NCBI GenBank assembly: GCA_013350335.1
Contig: CM023540.1
Span: 47,289,222 to 47,353,221, forward strand
DNA: 64,000 bases
Source: Chimonanthus salicifolius
Lineage: Eukaryota > Streptophyta > Magnoliopsida > Laurales > Calycanthaceae
Direction: 5' to 3'
Shown: piece after piece, positions 21,055 to 33,710 of the stretch
Position numbering within the stretch: position 1 is the first letter of the stretch
Layout of the letters: each line of letters begins with the position of its first letter
Notes under the pieces: model-generated
Told to the model about the DNA's origin: nothing
What the model saw: only the letters and a program-made list of their open reading frames with translations
Databases searched by the model: none
Program-made: the position numbers and the translations under genes

Positions 21055-21488
21055 ATGCACGTAGACGGTCGAGTTTTTGTCTTCGCTTTGTGTCTGTCTA
21101 GAACACAAGTTCCCCCAGACTTGTGTAGGAAAATCGTTTCCTTAGCTATGAGGGTGAGGAAGCTGGAAATCCAAGAGGAGCAACCCAGACCTCTTTGTGG
21201 TCGAAGCACTCTGGACTGCAAAGAGGAAAGCTAAGAGGCTAGGAATTTGTCACAAATGTGGACGTGTGAATTGTAATGGAAAAATATCTGAGCAAGGAGT
21301 TCGCTTGTGTGACAGCAGCAAAACATAGACCTATTAGTGAAAATAGACAGATTTATTTGGACCTAGTCAAAGGTAGAGTAAGTCCGGAAAGACTGAGACT
21401 CCTTGGTGTTCAAAGAACTGTTGATTTTCGCTTAGGGGACTATAAACGTCTTGACAATCTGACGTTAAACGAGTCAAAATTTTCTTAG
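21055..21488 (+). pseudogene. Post-pol ORF, frameshifted copy in internal A
   Basis: Homologous to the 143-codon ORF at 8911 and 33279. Two single-base insertions (near 21213, CTGGACTGC; and near 21305, TCGCTTGTG) break the frame on both sides of the CHKCGRVNC motif. The last 60 or so codons (from CVTAAKHRPISEN) remain open to the stop at 21488. Confidence 0.6.
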
Positions 21489-23181
21489 GCAGAAAGAGAC
21501 AAACTTAATCTTTTAAGGGTAGAGTAGGCAAAAGCTGAGACACCTTGGTACTTAAAAAGAATGTCAATTGAGGTCTAAGATAATCATGCGTCTCGATAAT
21601 CTGACGTAAAAAGAGTCATAGAATAACTTTTTTAGCATTAATACTTAAATAAAAATCTTTATATCATACTTTTCCGGAAAGACTTTTATAGGATTTATGC
21701 TCGGAAGTCCATGTACACAGTCATATTAATGTTAGTCTGAAAAAGAAAAATTTTCATGAGTCAAGTGATCACCAGAGGAATACTAGTGGAGACTTAAACC
21801 CAGTGAGTTTTAGAGCCATTCTGTCCTTCTGAGGGTTATAAGTAAACTCTTATTTCTTTGATAAGCGCATCGAGTCGTTGAGTGATCTCATTATCATTGT
21901 TTTGGTCATATTACTAAGAACGCCATTAAAATTGAGTTATTACACCTGAAATTTTTCTGAATTTATTCAAAACAAAGAAATCATCTTATGAAGCTTAGGA
22001 TAGGATATAGGCCATTTTTTTGACCGTTTGAGCCTTCAAGCCCACCTACTTTGGTCATTCCATCTTGATAGTTCCCTATTTGAGCCTAATATAGCCTCTT
22101 TTATTGACTAGCCATATCTTCCATACCTAACTCCGGATATGGAGTTTGAGCCAAAATTTTATATCCATTACCTATTATCATATAAGAAAAGGTTAGGGAA
22201 GATTTTGGGATAAAATTCACTGAAAAATGAAAATAAAAGAGAAAGCAAGATGGGAACATCCACACATCAAAGAGGGATGTTGAAAAAAAAAAAAAAAGGT
22301 TTCTTAAAATAAAAAAAAAATATTTGCTGAAAAAAAAAACATCCATACGTCAAAATGGGATGTTTAAAAAAAAAAAAAAAAAAAATTGTTAGAGGAAAAT
22401 ATCCCGCTCATATTATGAAGACCTCTAACCTTTTCTTATGAAAATGTTAATTTTTAGAGTCTTTTATCCCTTCTTTGATATGACCCGGTCCTAAGCCTCG
22501 TTTCGTCCCAGTAGAAAGTCCTATTGATCCTAAGTTTAAATAAGGTATTTCATGTAGAGAATAGAGGAGGAAAAATAAAGGTGTTTGACTCAACGTTCTT
22601 CGGAAAATGGCGTCTAATTATGAGATCAATTATTTTCTTCATTTATGCCGTCTTTGTTTAAAACATATGTGAGAATTTTGATTTGAAAACATAAACTCCG
22701 CTCACATATACCTTGAGAGAAAATAAACCCACCTTTGAGCGTTAGTCTTTCTGAGAGATATATCTGGTGAGGATTGAAGTCAAAACGTATTTTCCAATGG
22801 TGGTTATAAAACTTGTGTCAATTTGGAAAAAGAAGACTGTCTTAATAATGACTATCACACACAACACTCCGAGTATAAGTCTTGTAAAATGAATTTTAGA
22901 GTTGTATGATGTTTAGATTTTTGGCTGTGTGTTTTTGCTGAAAAATAAATAAATAAAATAAAAAAAAAAATTTGATGTTTGTGGGTATCATCACTGGAAA
23001 CCCTCACGAGACTATAACTCGTCCACTAGGGGTAACCTAGGGGTTTAAAGGCTTGTTGCATACGCTAAATGCAATCGAGAGAGCCAGCGAAAGTGGTGTC
23101 ATTTAGGATTTTTAATTTTCCATTTTAGTTTTTAGATTTAGTTTTGCTCGAGGACTAGCAAAATCTAAGTTTGGGGGTATT

Positions 23182-26100
23182 TGATGAACACCGTAAAATT
23201 ACAATTTTACCCTTTAATATTAGATTAATTAGTCCTTATTTTATAAATATTAGATATGTTTAGGGTTGTTTTTAGTTTTATAGTTTATTTTTGAGAAATA
23301 TAAAAAAAAAAAAAATAAATAAAATAAAAATGATAAAAAGTCAAAAATACGGTCGACGTCACCTTCAAAATGGTCAAGTCAAGTTGATCGGGTAATTAAT
23401 ATTTAAATTTTATTTTGAGTGAACGTCGAATCTGATTTTCCAATCTTTCTTGTTTAGTGTCGATCGGGTGTCCGACGCCTCCTAAAGAAAGCGTAAAAGA
23501 ACTGTTTCTATTTCTTTTATTTTTCTTCCATTTCTTTTCTACTTTCTTCTTTCCTCTCTCTCTGGTTGCAGGGCACACGGACAGCAGCCGTGAGAAGTAG
23601 AGAGCCGAGCAACACCGCACACAGCGGCAGCGGCAACCAGCTGAAAGCAGCCGAGTAAACAAAGGGCAGCCAGCATAATGGCAACGAGCAGGGTAGCCAG
23701 TCGGCTGATGCAGAGCAGCGGTAGCAGCAACCAGAGAGATGAAACAGCATCGAACAGAGAGGTTTGTGAGCAACTGGGCTTACACAGCAGGCAGAGCAGC
23801 CAGCTGAACGGCAACCAGCCGGAGACAGCCACCTGAACTGAGTGCAAAATAGTAGCCAGCGAAGGAGAAACCAGCTAAGACAGCAACCGACTGACGGCAG
23901 CAGAGGCAGCCAGCTGAAGCCGCACACGGCAGTCCGAGCAGAGCAGCGGCAGCCACACAGCCACCTGCAGAGAGCTGAGGCCAGCAATGCAAAGCAGCAG
24001 CCGGCTGAAACAGAAGACAGCAGAGCAGCAGCTGAGAAGAGAGTGTAGAGGCAGCCGTCTGAGGCACACAGAAGAAGAGAGCCAAGCTGAGATGAGACAG
24101 AGGCAGCAGAACAGCAAGGGAAGATAGAGTAAAGCAGCGGCCGTGCAGCAGCAACCGGCCAGCTGAGATGCAGTCAGCGTCTCCAGCGGCAGCAGGCAGC
24201 AGCACTGATAACAGAGGTAGAGCTGAAGAGGCAGCCAGCTGAAGCCGCACACAGTGGAGAGCAGCCGAGAGAGATGGCAGTCCGAGCAGAGGCAGCTGAG
24301 AGGAGAAACAGAGTGCACAGCAGGCAGCGACAGCCAGTCCAAGCAGAGTTAAATGGCAGCCATGAAGAGCACAAGGGCAGCCACACGGCAGCCAAACTGA
24401 GAGACTGAGTGCAGCAAAATCTGTTTGCTGCTCACCGACTGTAATCAGCCAGATGTGCCGATGATGGATCTACAGCAGCGATGGAGAGCAGTCTAAGCAG
24501 CCAACTGGGAAGAAAGCAGAGGAGAAGAAGAGCAGCCGACTGGCAGCCATGCACAGCGGCAACCAAAGCAGGCAGCCAGCTGAGAACAGCCATGCACAGC
24601 GGCAGTGGCACACCAAAGCAGCAACGAAGTGCAGGCAGCGACTGGGCGTGCACAGTAGGTAGCGACCAAGAAGAGCAGAGGATTGAGTAAACACCAGCAG
24701 GGCAGCCATCTGAGAGGAACAGCGGCCAAGAAGAGAAAGAAGACGGCAGCAGCATACAGCAGTAGCGGCGCACCAAAGTTATCCAATCAGCTGAGAATTT
24801 GAAAAGAAAGAAGATAAGATTTGGAGAGAGCACTGCTGGATAGAGCTGAGAAGATAAGATAAGAAGTAGGATGAGTTGCCAGCTGAAAGAGAGATAATCG
24901 GAAGAGATCAGAGAGCTGAGTTTTTCCACTGTCTTTGAAACTCAAACAGAAGATAGAAAAGGCAGGAGGATAGGGATAAGAGGGCTGCCGTGTAGTTGGG
25001 AATCTGAGAAGGCAGCTGAACCGGATAAAGCTGGAAGGAAGAGATAAGGAAGAGAGAAGAGTCAGTTTAAAGAAGAGATAAGAAAGAGATAAGATACAGC
25101 AGAGAGGGTTGCAGCCTTAGGGCTCTACAGGGTCTCTTGAAGAAGATAAGAGATAAAGCAAGGATTTGAAAAAGCTGCAGATGCACAGGGTTAACTGAAC
25201 AGGAAGATAGATAGGGATAAAGGAGAAAAGAAAGATAAGAAAGAAGAAGGAAGATAAGATACAGAGGCAGCTGGTTTTCAAATTTGAAGAGAAGATCAGA
25301 GGATAAGATTGATTTCAGCCGATAAGATTTGGATGAGATAGCAGAAGGCAACTGAGAAGGGAGGTAATGCAGCTGCCCTGTAGCAGCTTGGATAAAGTAG
25401 CAGTGGGTTTTCAAAAATAAAGAAGAGATAAGAGTAACTGAAAAAGAAGATAAGAGTAGCCGATGTTTTTTATGAAACAAAAGGCTTACGGTTACATTTC
25501 AATTTGAATTTGAATGGTCTTATCCCGGCTGAGTTTGAACGACTCTTATCTCATCCCATCTCATCCCCTCTCTTCTATAAATTCAAGGCTTTAGGTCCGT
25601 TGAAGGTTGAACCGGGCAAGATATTGAAGGCTGAAGCTGGACGACAAAAGACAGGAGAAAAAATAAATAATTTTCTTGTAAGTTATTTTATTTTTATTTT
25701 TATCTTTATGTCAAATCCAAAAGAGAATTGTAATTCATTTCTGAATTTTTTAAATAAAATTCATGGCGGTTTGTTTAGATGTATGATATTCCCAATTATT
25801 AAATATTTAATAATGATAGTTTCCAATTTTATTTTAATTCTTTTTAAGAACTTCATGAAACAAATTAATTTGAGGATTTTTCAATAAAAAGTGGAACCCC
25901 TTTTAGGATCAGTGGGACTTGCCGTCTCTCCAGTCTAAGGTTCTTATCAAGAACGGTTGTTTTAGAATTGGGGAAACACAAGTTTAAAACCCGCTCAAGC
26001 CTAAGGCTTGATTTGAAATATCCCGATTTAATTATTATTTTAATTAGAATTTTATTAAATAAGAAACTTGAATTATGTTTAATAATTCCAGAATATTTCA

Positions 26101-26433
26101 TAGTCTAGGCCATGTTTTTGTTTTTTTAAATCAGATAACATGGTACTTCGAATGCTTGACCCGATTCCATTGTACATTATGTAAAAAAAAAAATTATTTT
26201 TGATTTATTTTTCTTTTTCTCAAAAATTCATCAAAACTATTCATTGTTTTAAATTAAGATTATAACTAAATGTTTTAGAAAATTATTTTCAAAAATCACA
26301 TCATTTTTAAATAGTGCGATTTTTTTTATTTCGTACATATATTTTGTAGATTTCCCTTGGGTACGACCTCGCACTCATACTCTATACTATAAACCGGTTC
26401 GTACGCTTGCGAGTAATTTAAAATTTCACAACA
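23182..26433 (+). repeat. LTR2 of the Athila array (3252 bp), shared by internal A and B
   Basis: Begins TGATGAACACCG directly after the PPT of internal A and ends TTCACAACA directly before the PBS of internal B, so one LTR serves two elements. The first 2 kb is almost identical to LTR3 and lacks the 33-bp insertion of LTR1. From about 25175 it diverges strongly from both others (for example GATGCACAGGGTTAACTG). TATAAAT lies at 25576-25582 and GTAAGT at 25678. Confidence 0.93.
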
Positions 26434-26439
26434 AGTTTT

Positions 26440-26457
26440 TGGCGCCGTTGCCGGGGA
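26440..26457 (+). promoter_or_regulatory. Primer binding site of internal B (tRNA-Asp, perfect)
   Basis: TGGCGCCGTTGCCGGGGA matches without mismatch the complement of the 3' end of plant tRNA-Asp(GUC), including the CCA-derived TGG. Confidence 0.95.
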
Positions 26458-27392
26458 AATCTCGAAATAAAAATTGTGTTCTATTAAATTATGTGATTTT
26501 TGAAAATAAATCTAATACTGCAGATATGTCTTAATTTAGAATTTCATCTAACTTATTCATTTATTTATTTATTTATTTTTTTTATTTGAATTAGAATCTT
26601 CACCAAAGCTTTTTATTGTCTGTCTTGCAGGAATTTTATTTACGCTGCGCTTAAAAATCGATGGGGATATGCACAAAAGGCTAAACCTTCCGCAAAGCTT
26701 AAAAATGCGCGCTTAAAAAAAAAAACAAAAAAAAAATGCTGAAAATACGCATAAAAGGCTAAGGTGAGTTTTTAATTTTTTATTTATCTCATGCATTCAT
26801 ATAGATTTATTTAGGGTGTTATTTATTATTATTTGCATTTAATCTGTCCATGCATTTAGGTTGTTAGTATTCATGCATTAGTTTAGATTGTTTTATTAAT
26901 GTTTGTATATTGACTTGAATGTTGTATGGTAATTTAGGATTGCATTTTCACAATACTTAGAAAAATAAGATTAGTAAAAATTGGTTCATGCACTTCCCTA
27001 ATAAAATCAATTAAGGAACCATTAGGGTAGACTTTAGGGTTTCATGCTCAATAGGAACCTTTTTAATCTAAATTAATTTTTGTAACCGGTGAATATTTTA
27101 TCTTCAATCATGGTGTCTGGGATTAGTTCTGTCACCAAGGTGTAAAGAGCCTAAGGATAAGTGGAAATGCAGATGCCGTGTGCTCCTCCACTTACCTGGG
27201 AACTTACCTGGCCATGATTGTGGTTAAGCTCTCATCGGAGACTTAGATTATTTGGAGAGAAAAGTAGGAGCAGTCTAGAAACAATCCTTAGGGTCCCAAT
27301 AAAAAATTTTGATTGCATTATTGCAATTCAAATTTAGATTTAGGCATTCTTCTTGTGTGAATTTGGATGAACATGAATGAGCTTGATTGTGT
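26458..27392 (+). other. Untranslated leader of internal B
   Basis: Non-coding, AT-rich, about 930 bp. Acceptor-like TGTCTTGCAG ends at 26630 and donor-like AAGGTGAGT lies at 26761-26769. Collinear with the leader of internal A. An in-frame TGA at 27384 precedes the gag ATG. Confidence 0.65.
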
Positions 27393-30296
27393 ATGAAATA
27401 TTGGTATCGTGATTCACACAACCGTTTAGTTCGAGTCAAGTCTTCTGTCGATTTACCGATCATTGTGTCCGGAGCTCAGTCTAGCTCAGTTGTAGACAGT
27501 CCAATTCCATCACCACCACCATCACCCAAAATGGCCGAAGAAAGAATCGAAGAGAGAACCCTCCAAGATTATTTTTCAGCAGTCACTCCCAATACACCAT
27601 CAAGCATAGTTGTCCCACCAACTAATGCAGCCTTTGAACTCAAACCAGCCCTATTACATCTTCTACCCACTTTCCATGGTTTTGATCATGAGGATCCTTA
27701 CCTACACATCAAAGAATTTTTAGAAATCTGCGCCACCATTAGACTTCAAGGCATCTCTGATGAATCCATCAAACTTCGATTATGTCCTTTTTCTCTTAAA
27801 GAAAAAGCGAAATCTTGGCTAAATTCTCTACCTCCAAATTCCATCACAACTTGGGATCTGTTAGCCAACAAATTTTTGAATAAATTCTTCCCTGTATCTA
27901 AAACTAACGCCCTCAAGAAAGAAATTTCAAATTTTAATCAGAAGGAGGGTGAACAATTCTATGAATCATGGGAAAGATTCAAAGATACGTTGAATAAATG
28001 TCCCCACCACGGTTTTGAAACGGGAAGACTCGTGCAATTCTTTTATGATGGTTTAACCATCTCAAACCGCACAATGGTCGAGTCTATGAAGGGTGGGGAA
28101 TTTTTAATGCTAACTGCAACCAATGGATGGAATTTCTTAGAAACCTTGGCAGAAAGTTCTCAACGATGGGACTTCTCCAAAAGAGATAATTCAGCCCAAA
28201 CCTCAAAAAGAGGAGGTTTATACGAAGTTAGTACCGACTTTGATGTTAAGCTTGCAATCGCAAACTTAACAAAGAAAATCGATACGTTAGCGATGACCCA
28301 GGCGATGAACCCAACAGTAGGATTGAATGTAGAGGTTTGCGCAATGTGTTCTAACTTAGGACACACTGCCCAAAACTGTCCTTCCTTTGGACCTAACACT
28401 GAGTGCTCAACCGAACAGGCCAACGCACTCAATAATTTCGGGAGACAGCAAGGAACCCCTTTCTCTGCCACATACAATCCTAATTGGCGGAATCATCCCA
28501 ATTTTTCTTGGCGCCAGAACCAACCTCCTGTAGGTCAAGGACCCCCTCAATATCAAGGTCCACCATATCAAAATCCACCATACCAACCACCTCAGAATCA
28601 ACCATTCCATCCATCTCAAAATCATCCAGCCCAGTCAAATCAGTCTTATCAATCCAATCCAGCCCAGTCAAATCAGTCTTATCAATCCGGTCCATCTCAA
28701 CAACGTAAGCCCTCTCTCGAGGATACGTTGCAACAGTTCATGCAGTCTACCCAACAGGCTATGCACAAGCTTGAGACACAGCTTGGGCAATTAGCCACTG
28801 TAATAGGAGATAGGGAGAAAGGTAAATTTCCCAGTCAGCCTATCCCAAACCCCAAGGGCCAAAATGAAGTTTCATCGTCTAATCCAGAAGACGCTAACTC
28901 CATTATTGCCTTGAGATCCGGGAGACAGGTAGATAATAAAGTAAAATTACCTCCGCAATCGGAAGACCAGGCCACTGGTCATTCCAAGCATCAGGATGAC
29001 CCATCTAGTTCATCCCCAGTCCAAAATGAACCGGATCCATCTGCTAGAAAAACTTACGTACCTAGGGCTCCATACCCTCAGAGGCTCATCACTAAGCAAG
29101 GGGTACCTTATGGTGACATATTAGAGGTCTTCAAAAATGTCAATATCAATATTCCTCTACTAGATGCCATCAATCAGATACCCTCGTACGCTAAGTTTCT
29201 TAAAGACCTCTGTACGGCGAAATGGAAAACTAATGTTCCCGTAAAAGCATTTCTAGCAGAAAATGCAAGTGCTCTTCTCCAACAACCGTTCCCAATTAAA
29301 CATAAGGACCCTGGGTGCCCAACCATTGCATGCACCATTGGCACATATGAAGTTGAAAGGGCCTTATTAGATTTGGGAGCTAGTGTTAGCCTACTGCCAT
29401 ATTCTGTTTATGAGCAGTTGGGGCTGGGAGAGCTTAAGCCCACTCCTATCACACTACAGTTAGCTGACCGCTCTGTAAAAATTCCAAGGGGTGTGATAGA
29501 AGACGTTCTGGTGAAAGTAGACAAATTCTACTTTCCGGTCGATTTTGTTGTGCTGGATATACAACCAGTTCAGAACGAAAGTGGGCACATTCCGGTTATT
29601 TTAGGACGACCATTTTTGGCCACTGCGAAAGCTGTTATCAATTGCCAAAATGGTATGCTTAAGTTGTCATTTGGAGATCTGACAACAGAACTCAATGTGT
29701 TTAGCCTTTGTCGACAACCTTTTTGCACAGACGATCCGTGCGAGGTTAACATGATCCAGAGTTATGTTCAAGAGTCCTTCCTTCACTTCATTTGTGATGA
29801 CCCATTTGAAAAGACTCTGTCCACTTTTGGCACAGACTTCAATGAAGATGGTAAACAAGAAGTGAACGAAATATTTGACGCATCTCCATATGTGCGAAGG
29901 TTCTCCAAATTTGAACCTCTCCCTATTAGTCAATCTGTATTGATCCCCTCTATCGAGAAGCCACCAAAGTTAGAGCTCAAGCCACTTCCTGAGACATTGA
30001 AATATTCTTATCTTGGACCATCAGAAACGTTACCTGTTATTATAGCTTCCGATTTAACTTCTGAGCAGGAGTCTAAACTCCTTGCTATTTTAAGAGATCA
30101 CCGTGAAACTATTGGATGGTCCATTGCCGATCTCAAAGGAATTAGCCCATCTGTGGTCATGCATAAAATTCACTTGGAAGAAAATTCCAAGACATCCAGA
30201 GAACCACAGAGACGGCTAAATCCGGCAATGCAGGATGTGGTACGAGCTGAGATTTTAAAACTTCTCGAGACGGGTATTATCTACCCGATCTGCTGA
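27393..30296 (+). CDS. gag-pro: Gag-protease (and start of RT) of internal B
   Basis: The best-preserved gag-pro in the window. The first ATG in frame is 27393 (27387 is TTG). Gag core is at about residues 100-240. The zinc knuckle [14 protein letters not shown] (28338-28379) has all four ligands. A proline/glutamine-rich tail carries an in-frame 33-bp duplication (about 28624-28689) absent from copy A. The aspartic protease motif [12 protein letters not shown] has its Asp codon at 29370. The frame then enters the N-terminal part of RT and ends when one extra base at 30291-30293 creates a stop at 30294-30296. Upstream context is a perfect tRNA-Asp PBS and leader. Gag builds the particle and protease cleaves the polyprotein. 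Confidence 0.92.
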   Translation: MKYWYRDSHNRLVRVKSSVDLPIIVSGAQSSSVVDSPIPSPPPSPKMAEERIEERTLQDYFSAVTPNTPSSIVVPPTNAAFELKPALLHLLPTFHGFDHEDPYLHIKEFLEICATIRLQGISDESIKLRLCPFSLKEKAKSWLNSLPPNSITTWDLLANKFLNKFFPVSKTNALKKEISNFNQKEGEQFYESWERFKDTLNKCPHHGFETGRLVQFFYDGLTISNRTMVESMKGGEFLMLTATNGWNFLETLAESSQRWDFSKRDNSAQTSKRGGLYEVSTDFDVKLAIANLTKKIDTLAMTQAMNPTVGLNVEVCAMCSNLGHTAQNCPSFGPNTECSTEQANALNNFGRQQGTPFSATYNPNWRNHPNFSWRQNQPPVGQGPPQYQGPPYQNPPYQPPQNQPFHPSQNHPAQSNQSYQSNPAQSNQSYQSGPSQQRKPSLEDTLQQFMQSTQQAMHKLETQLGQLATVIGDREKGKFPSQPIPNPKGQNEVSSSNPEDANSIIALRSGRQVDNKVKLPPQSEDQATGHSKHQDDPSSSSPVQNEPDPSARKTYVPRAPYPQRLITKQGVPYGDILEVFKNVNINIPLLDAINQIPSYAKFLKDLCTAKWKTNVPVKAFLAENASALLQQPFPIKHKDPGCPTIACTIGTYEVERALLDLGASVSLLPYSVYEQLGLGELKPTPITLQLADRSVKIPRGVIEDVLVKVDKFYFPVDFVVLDIQPVQNESGHIPVILGRPFLATAKAVINCQNGMLKLSFGDLTTELNVFSLCRQPFCTDDPCEVNMIQSYVQESFLHFICDDPFEKTLSTFGTDFNEDGKQEVNEIFDASPYVRRFSKFEPLPISQSVLIPSIEKPPKLELKPLPETLKYSYLGPSETLPVIIASDLTSEQESKLLAILRDHRETIGWSIADLKGISPSVVMHKIHLEENSKTSREPQRRLNPAMQDVVRAEILKLLETGIIYPIC

Positions 30297-30306
30297 TAGT
30301 AAATGG

Positions 30307-32874
30307 GTGAGTCCGATACATGTTGTACCTAAGAAATCGGGTGTTACGGTAGTAAAAAATCAGGATAATGAGTTGGTGCCAACCCGCATCCAAACGGGTT
30401 GGAGAGTTTGCATTGACTACCGTAAGCTAAACACTGTCACTCGAAAGGACCATTTTCCTCTTCCGTTCATTGACCAAATGCTTGAGCGGTTAGCCGGTCA
30501 TGCATTTTATTGCTTCCTTGATGGTTATTCCGGCTATAACCAGATCTACGTTGCTCCTGAGGATCAGGAGAAGACCACCTTCACATGTCCATTCGGTACG
30601 TTCGCATATCGTCGTATGCCATTCGGATTGTGCAATGCACCAGCCACTTTTCAACGGTGCATGATCAGTATTTTCTCTGATATGGTCGAACGTTTCCTAG
30701 AAGTCTTCATGGATGACTTCTCTGTGTTTGGGTCCACTTTTGACCAGTGCTTGCACCATCTGAGCCTTGTGCTAATCAGGTGCAAAGAAAAGAACCTGTT
30801 ATTGAATTGGGAAAAATGTCACTTTATGGTGAAAAACGGCATAGTACTAGGGCACATTATCTCTGAAAAGGATATCGAAGTGGACAAGGCAAAGGTCAAC
30901 CTGATCTCTAATTTACCAAGACCCCAAACCGTTAGAGAGATCAGGTCATTCTTAGGTCATGCTGGTTTTTACAGGAGGTTTATAAAAGATTTCAGTAAAG
31001 TTTCAAAACCTCTCTGTAAACTCTTGGCCAAGGATGCTAATTTCGATTTTGATGATGAGTGCATTCAGGCCTTTGAAAAATTGAAAACCGCTCTGACCTC
31101 CGCTCCGATAATACAACCACCTGTTTGGTCTGTCCCCTTCGAAATTATGTGCGATGCCTCCGATTATGCAGTCGGAGCCGTTTTAGGACAAAGGTTAAAT
31201 CGGTTGCCTTATGTTATCTACTATGCTAGCAAAACTCTCAATGACGCTCAACTCCATTATTCCACTACGGAAAAAGAGTTGTTAGCGGTCGTTTTTGCAT
31301 TAGATAAGTTTCGATCCTACTTAGTGGGCTCGAAAGTCATTATCTATTCTGATCATGCAGCACTTAAGTATCTTCTTTCTAAGAAGGATGCTAAGTCTCG
31401 CCTGATCCGATGGATATTGCTACTACAAGAGTTTGATATGGAAATCCGGGACAAGAAAGGTTCTGAAAATGTAGTAGCAGACCACTTATCTAGATTGATA
31501 ACTAAGTTCACTGATGAGACCCGTCCTATCACTGAGTCCTTCCCTGATGAGCAACTCATGTCAGTGTCCCAAGTACCATGGTTTGCCGATATTGTGAACT
31601 ATCTTGTTACTAGTCAAATGCCCCGGCATTGGACTAAGCAAGATAGGTCTAAGTTTCTGGTCCAGGTCAAAAGTTTTATTTGGGATGACCCTTATCTTTT
31701 TAAACACTGTGCGGATCAAATCATTCGTCGGTGTGTCCCAGAAGAAGAGCAAAATCGTGTCATAAGTTTCTGTCATGACCAGGCCTGTGGAGGGCATTTT
31801 AGCACAAGAAAGACAACTGCAAAAATTTTGCAGTGTGGATTTTATTGGCCCTCCATGTTTCGAGACACCCACACTTTCTGTGTCTCGTGTAATAGGTGTC
31901 AAACATTGGGAAGTATCTCTCGTAGAAATATGATGCCTTTAAACCCCATCCTAACCATTGAGCTTTTTGATGTTTGGGGCATCGATTTCATGGGACCATT
32001 TCCTAATTCTTTCGGCAATCAATATATCCTTGTAGGGGTTGACTATGTGTCAAAATGGGTCGAAGCGGTGGCATGCAAAACCAATGACCACAAGGTTATC
32101 CTTCGGTTCATTAAAGAAAACGTTTTCTCTCGATTTGGAATCCCACGAACCATCATTAGTGATGGGGGTAAACACTTTTGCAATCGCCCATTTGCTAATT
32201 TGTTAAAATCTTATGGGGTGACTCATAAAGTAGCTACTCCTTATCACCCACAAACAAGTGGCCAAGTGGAAATTTCGAATAGAGAAATTAAGCGTATTCT
32301 CGAGAAGACAATCAATCCAAATCGGAAAGATTGGTCTTCCAGACTCATTGACGCACTATGGACGTACCGTACAGCTTTCAAAACGCCTATAGGAATGTCA
32401 CCCTACCGTCTGGTTTATGGGAAGGCTTGTCATCTTCCAGTCGAGCTAGAGCACAAAGCCTATTGGGCAATCAAAAATTTCAATTTTGCTCTAGACTCTG
32501 CTGGACAACATCGGAAACTTCAGCTTGTTGAGCTAGAGGAATTACGAAATGAAGCCTATGACACGGCTAAAAGGTACAAATACCGGATGAAAGTGTTTCA
32601 TGATAAACACATATTGAGAAAATCTTTTACAGTTGGTCAGAAGGTCTTGTTGTACGAGTCAAGGATGCATTTTTTTCCTAGGAAGTTAAGGTCCAAATGG
32701 ATAGGTCCATTCATTGTTTCATTTGTATTCCCACATGGGGTAGTACAGATCAGACATCCTACTAGTGGTCGTGCGTTCAAAGTTAATGGGCAACGATTAA
32801 AGCCATTTTTATCGTTCCCCACTCCAGAAGAAGAGACTGAGGTCGAGTTAGCTGATCCAGTGTACCAGAACTGA
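30307..32874 (+). CDS. pol: RT-RNase H-integrase of internal B
   Basis: Continuation of the polyprotein after the single frameshift at about 30292. The nominal start is GTG and not a real initiation site. Numbering from 30307: RT with [18 protein letters not shown] and FMDD at residues 134-137 (30706-30717); RNase H with Asp283, Glu324, Asp349 and Asp392; integrase zinc finger His490, His497, Cys525, Cys528; DD35E catalytic triad Asp560, Asp619, Glu655; and a C-terminal region with [16 protein letters not shown]. The stop is at 32872-32874. All catalytic residues are present. With only one break in the whole gag-pol, this is the youngest-looking copy. No second RNase H domain is seen, which fits Athila rather than Tat. 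Confidence 0.93.
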   Translation: MSPIHVVPKKSGVTVVKNQDNELVPTRIQTGWRVCIDYRKLNTVTRKDHFPLPFIDQMLERLAGHAFYCFLDGYSGYNQIYVAPEDQEKTTFTCPFGTFAYRRMPFGLCNAPATFQRCMISIFSDMVERFLEVFMDDFSVFGSTFDQCLHHLSLVLIRCKEKNLLLNWEKCHFMVKNGIVLGHIISEKDIEVDKAKVNLISNLPRPQTVREIRSFLGHAGFYRRFIKDFSKVSKPLCKLLAKDANFDFDDECIQAFEKLKTALTSAPIIQPPVWSVPFEIMCDASDYAVGAVLGQRLNRLPYVIYYASKTLNDAQLHYSTTEKELLAVVFALDKFRSYLVGSKVIIYSDHAALKYLLSKKDAKSRLIRWILLLQEFDMEIRDKKGSENVVADHLSRLITKFTDETRPITESFPDEQLMSVSQVPWFADIVNYLVTSQMPRHWTKQDRSKFLVQVKSFIWDDPYLFKHCADQIIRRCVPEEEQNRVISFCHDQACGGHFSTRKTTAKILQCGFYWPSMFRDTHTFCVSCNRCQTLGSISRRNMMPLNPILTIELFDVWGIDFMGPFPNSFGNQYILVGVDYVSKWVEAVACKTNDHKVILRFIKENVFSRFGIPRTIISDGGKHFCNRPFANLLKSYGVTHKVATPYHPQTSGQVEISNREIKRILEKTINPNRKDWSSRLIDALWTYRTAFKTPIGMSPYRLVYGKACHLPVELEHKAYWAIKNFNFALDSAGQHRKLQLVELEELRNEAYDTAKRYKYRMKVFHDKHILRKSFTVGQKVLLYESRMHFFPRKLRSKWIGPFIVSFVFPHGVVQIRHPTSGRAFKVNGQRLKPFLSFPTPEEETEVELADPVYQN

Positions 32875-33121
32875 TTTGAGAATCCATACCCATTCACTCA
32901 CTTACCCATCTTCATCATTTCCATCACCCTAACCCACATATCCACCTGTCTATGTCTGAGTCAGTCTGCATCTTCAGTGTCTAGTTTAGGTTTTCATTGA
33001 GTCAGTATAGGATTTTTTATTTGGTCCATTTTGCACCTCATGCATTCCTAGGTATGTCCAAACCCGATTGTTCGTTTTCTAAAAAAAATTTCTCTTTTTC
33101 ACCTGGCCAGTGTCAATTAGA

Positions 33122-33159
33122 GAACATTGAGGACAATGTTCAATTTAAGTTTGGGGGTA
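33122..33159 (+). promoter_or_regulatory. Hairpin plus internal polypurine tract, internal B
   Basis: Stem GAACATTG / CAATGTTC (33122-33141, loop AGGA), then AAGTTTGGGGGTA (33147-33159). Confidence 0.75.
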
Positions 33160-33278
33160 CTGAGGTCATTTACCATTTAAAAAAAAAAAGTAAAAAATAA
33201 ATAAAAATAAATAAATAAAAAAATCATCATCTGTTTTGTCTTTGTGACCAGCAGACGTTAAAGAACTGGATAGGAGTC

Positions 33279-33710
33279 ATGCACGTAGACGGTCGAGTTT
33301 TTGTCTTCGCTTTGTGTCTGTCTAGAACACAAGTTCCCCCAAACTTGTGTAGGAAAATCGTTTCCTTAGCTATGAGGGTGAGGAAGCTGGAAATCCAAGA
33401 GGAGCAACCCAGACCTCTTTGTGGTCGAAGCACTCTGGCTGCAAAGAGGAAAGCTAAGAGGCTAGGAATTTGTCACAAATGTGGACGTGTGAATTGTAAT
33501 GGAAAAATATCTGAGCAAGGAGTTCGCTGTGTGACAGCAGCAAAACATAGACCTATTAGTGAAAATAGACAGATTTATTTGGACCTAGTCAAAGGTAGAG
33601 TAAGTCCGGAAAGACTGAGACTCCTTGGTGTTCAAAGAACTGTTGATTTTCGCTTAGGGGACTATAAACGTCTTGACAATCTGACGTTAAACGAGTCAAA
33701 ATTTTCTTAG
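33279..33710 (+). CDS. Post-pol ORF of unknown function (143 codons), internal B
   Basis: ATG at 33279 and stop at 33708-33710. The predicted product is identical in sequence to that at 8911-9342. It is basic, with KRKAKRL at about residues 56-62, CHKCGRVNC at 65-73 and a leucine/arginine-rich C-terminal half (PERLRLLGV). No known domain is recognised, and there is no signal peptide or membrane segment. It lies 405 bp after the pol stop and about 120 bp after the internal PPT, so it would need its own or a spliced transcript. The alternative is a non-coding RNA region with an accidental open frame; the old copy at 44203 is broken. Confidence 0.47.
   Translation: MHVDGRVFVFALCLSRTQVPPNLCRKIVSLAMRVRKLEIQEEQPRPLCGRSTLAAKRKAKRLGICHKCGRVNCNGKISEQGVRCVTAAKHRPISENRQIYLDLVKGRVSPERLRLLGVQRTVDFRLGDYKRLDNLTLNESKFS

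Larger units (their letters stand above)
20653..23181 (+). other. Post-pol region of internal A
   Basis: About 2.5 kb between the pol stop equivalent and LTR2. Besides the hairpin/PPT and the broken ORF it is AT-rich and non-coding. Relative to the other copies it has a duplicated AACATCC / GGATGTT hairpin (22255-22281 and 22338-22364) separated by A-rich tracts. The terminal PPT AAGTTTGGGGGTA is at 23167-23179. Confidence 0.8.

Noticed and set aside
20653..23181. Env-like third ORF expected in some Athila elements
   Set aside because: No frame with signal peptide or transmembrane segment is present; only the 143-codon ORF region is found.
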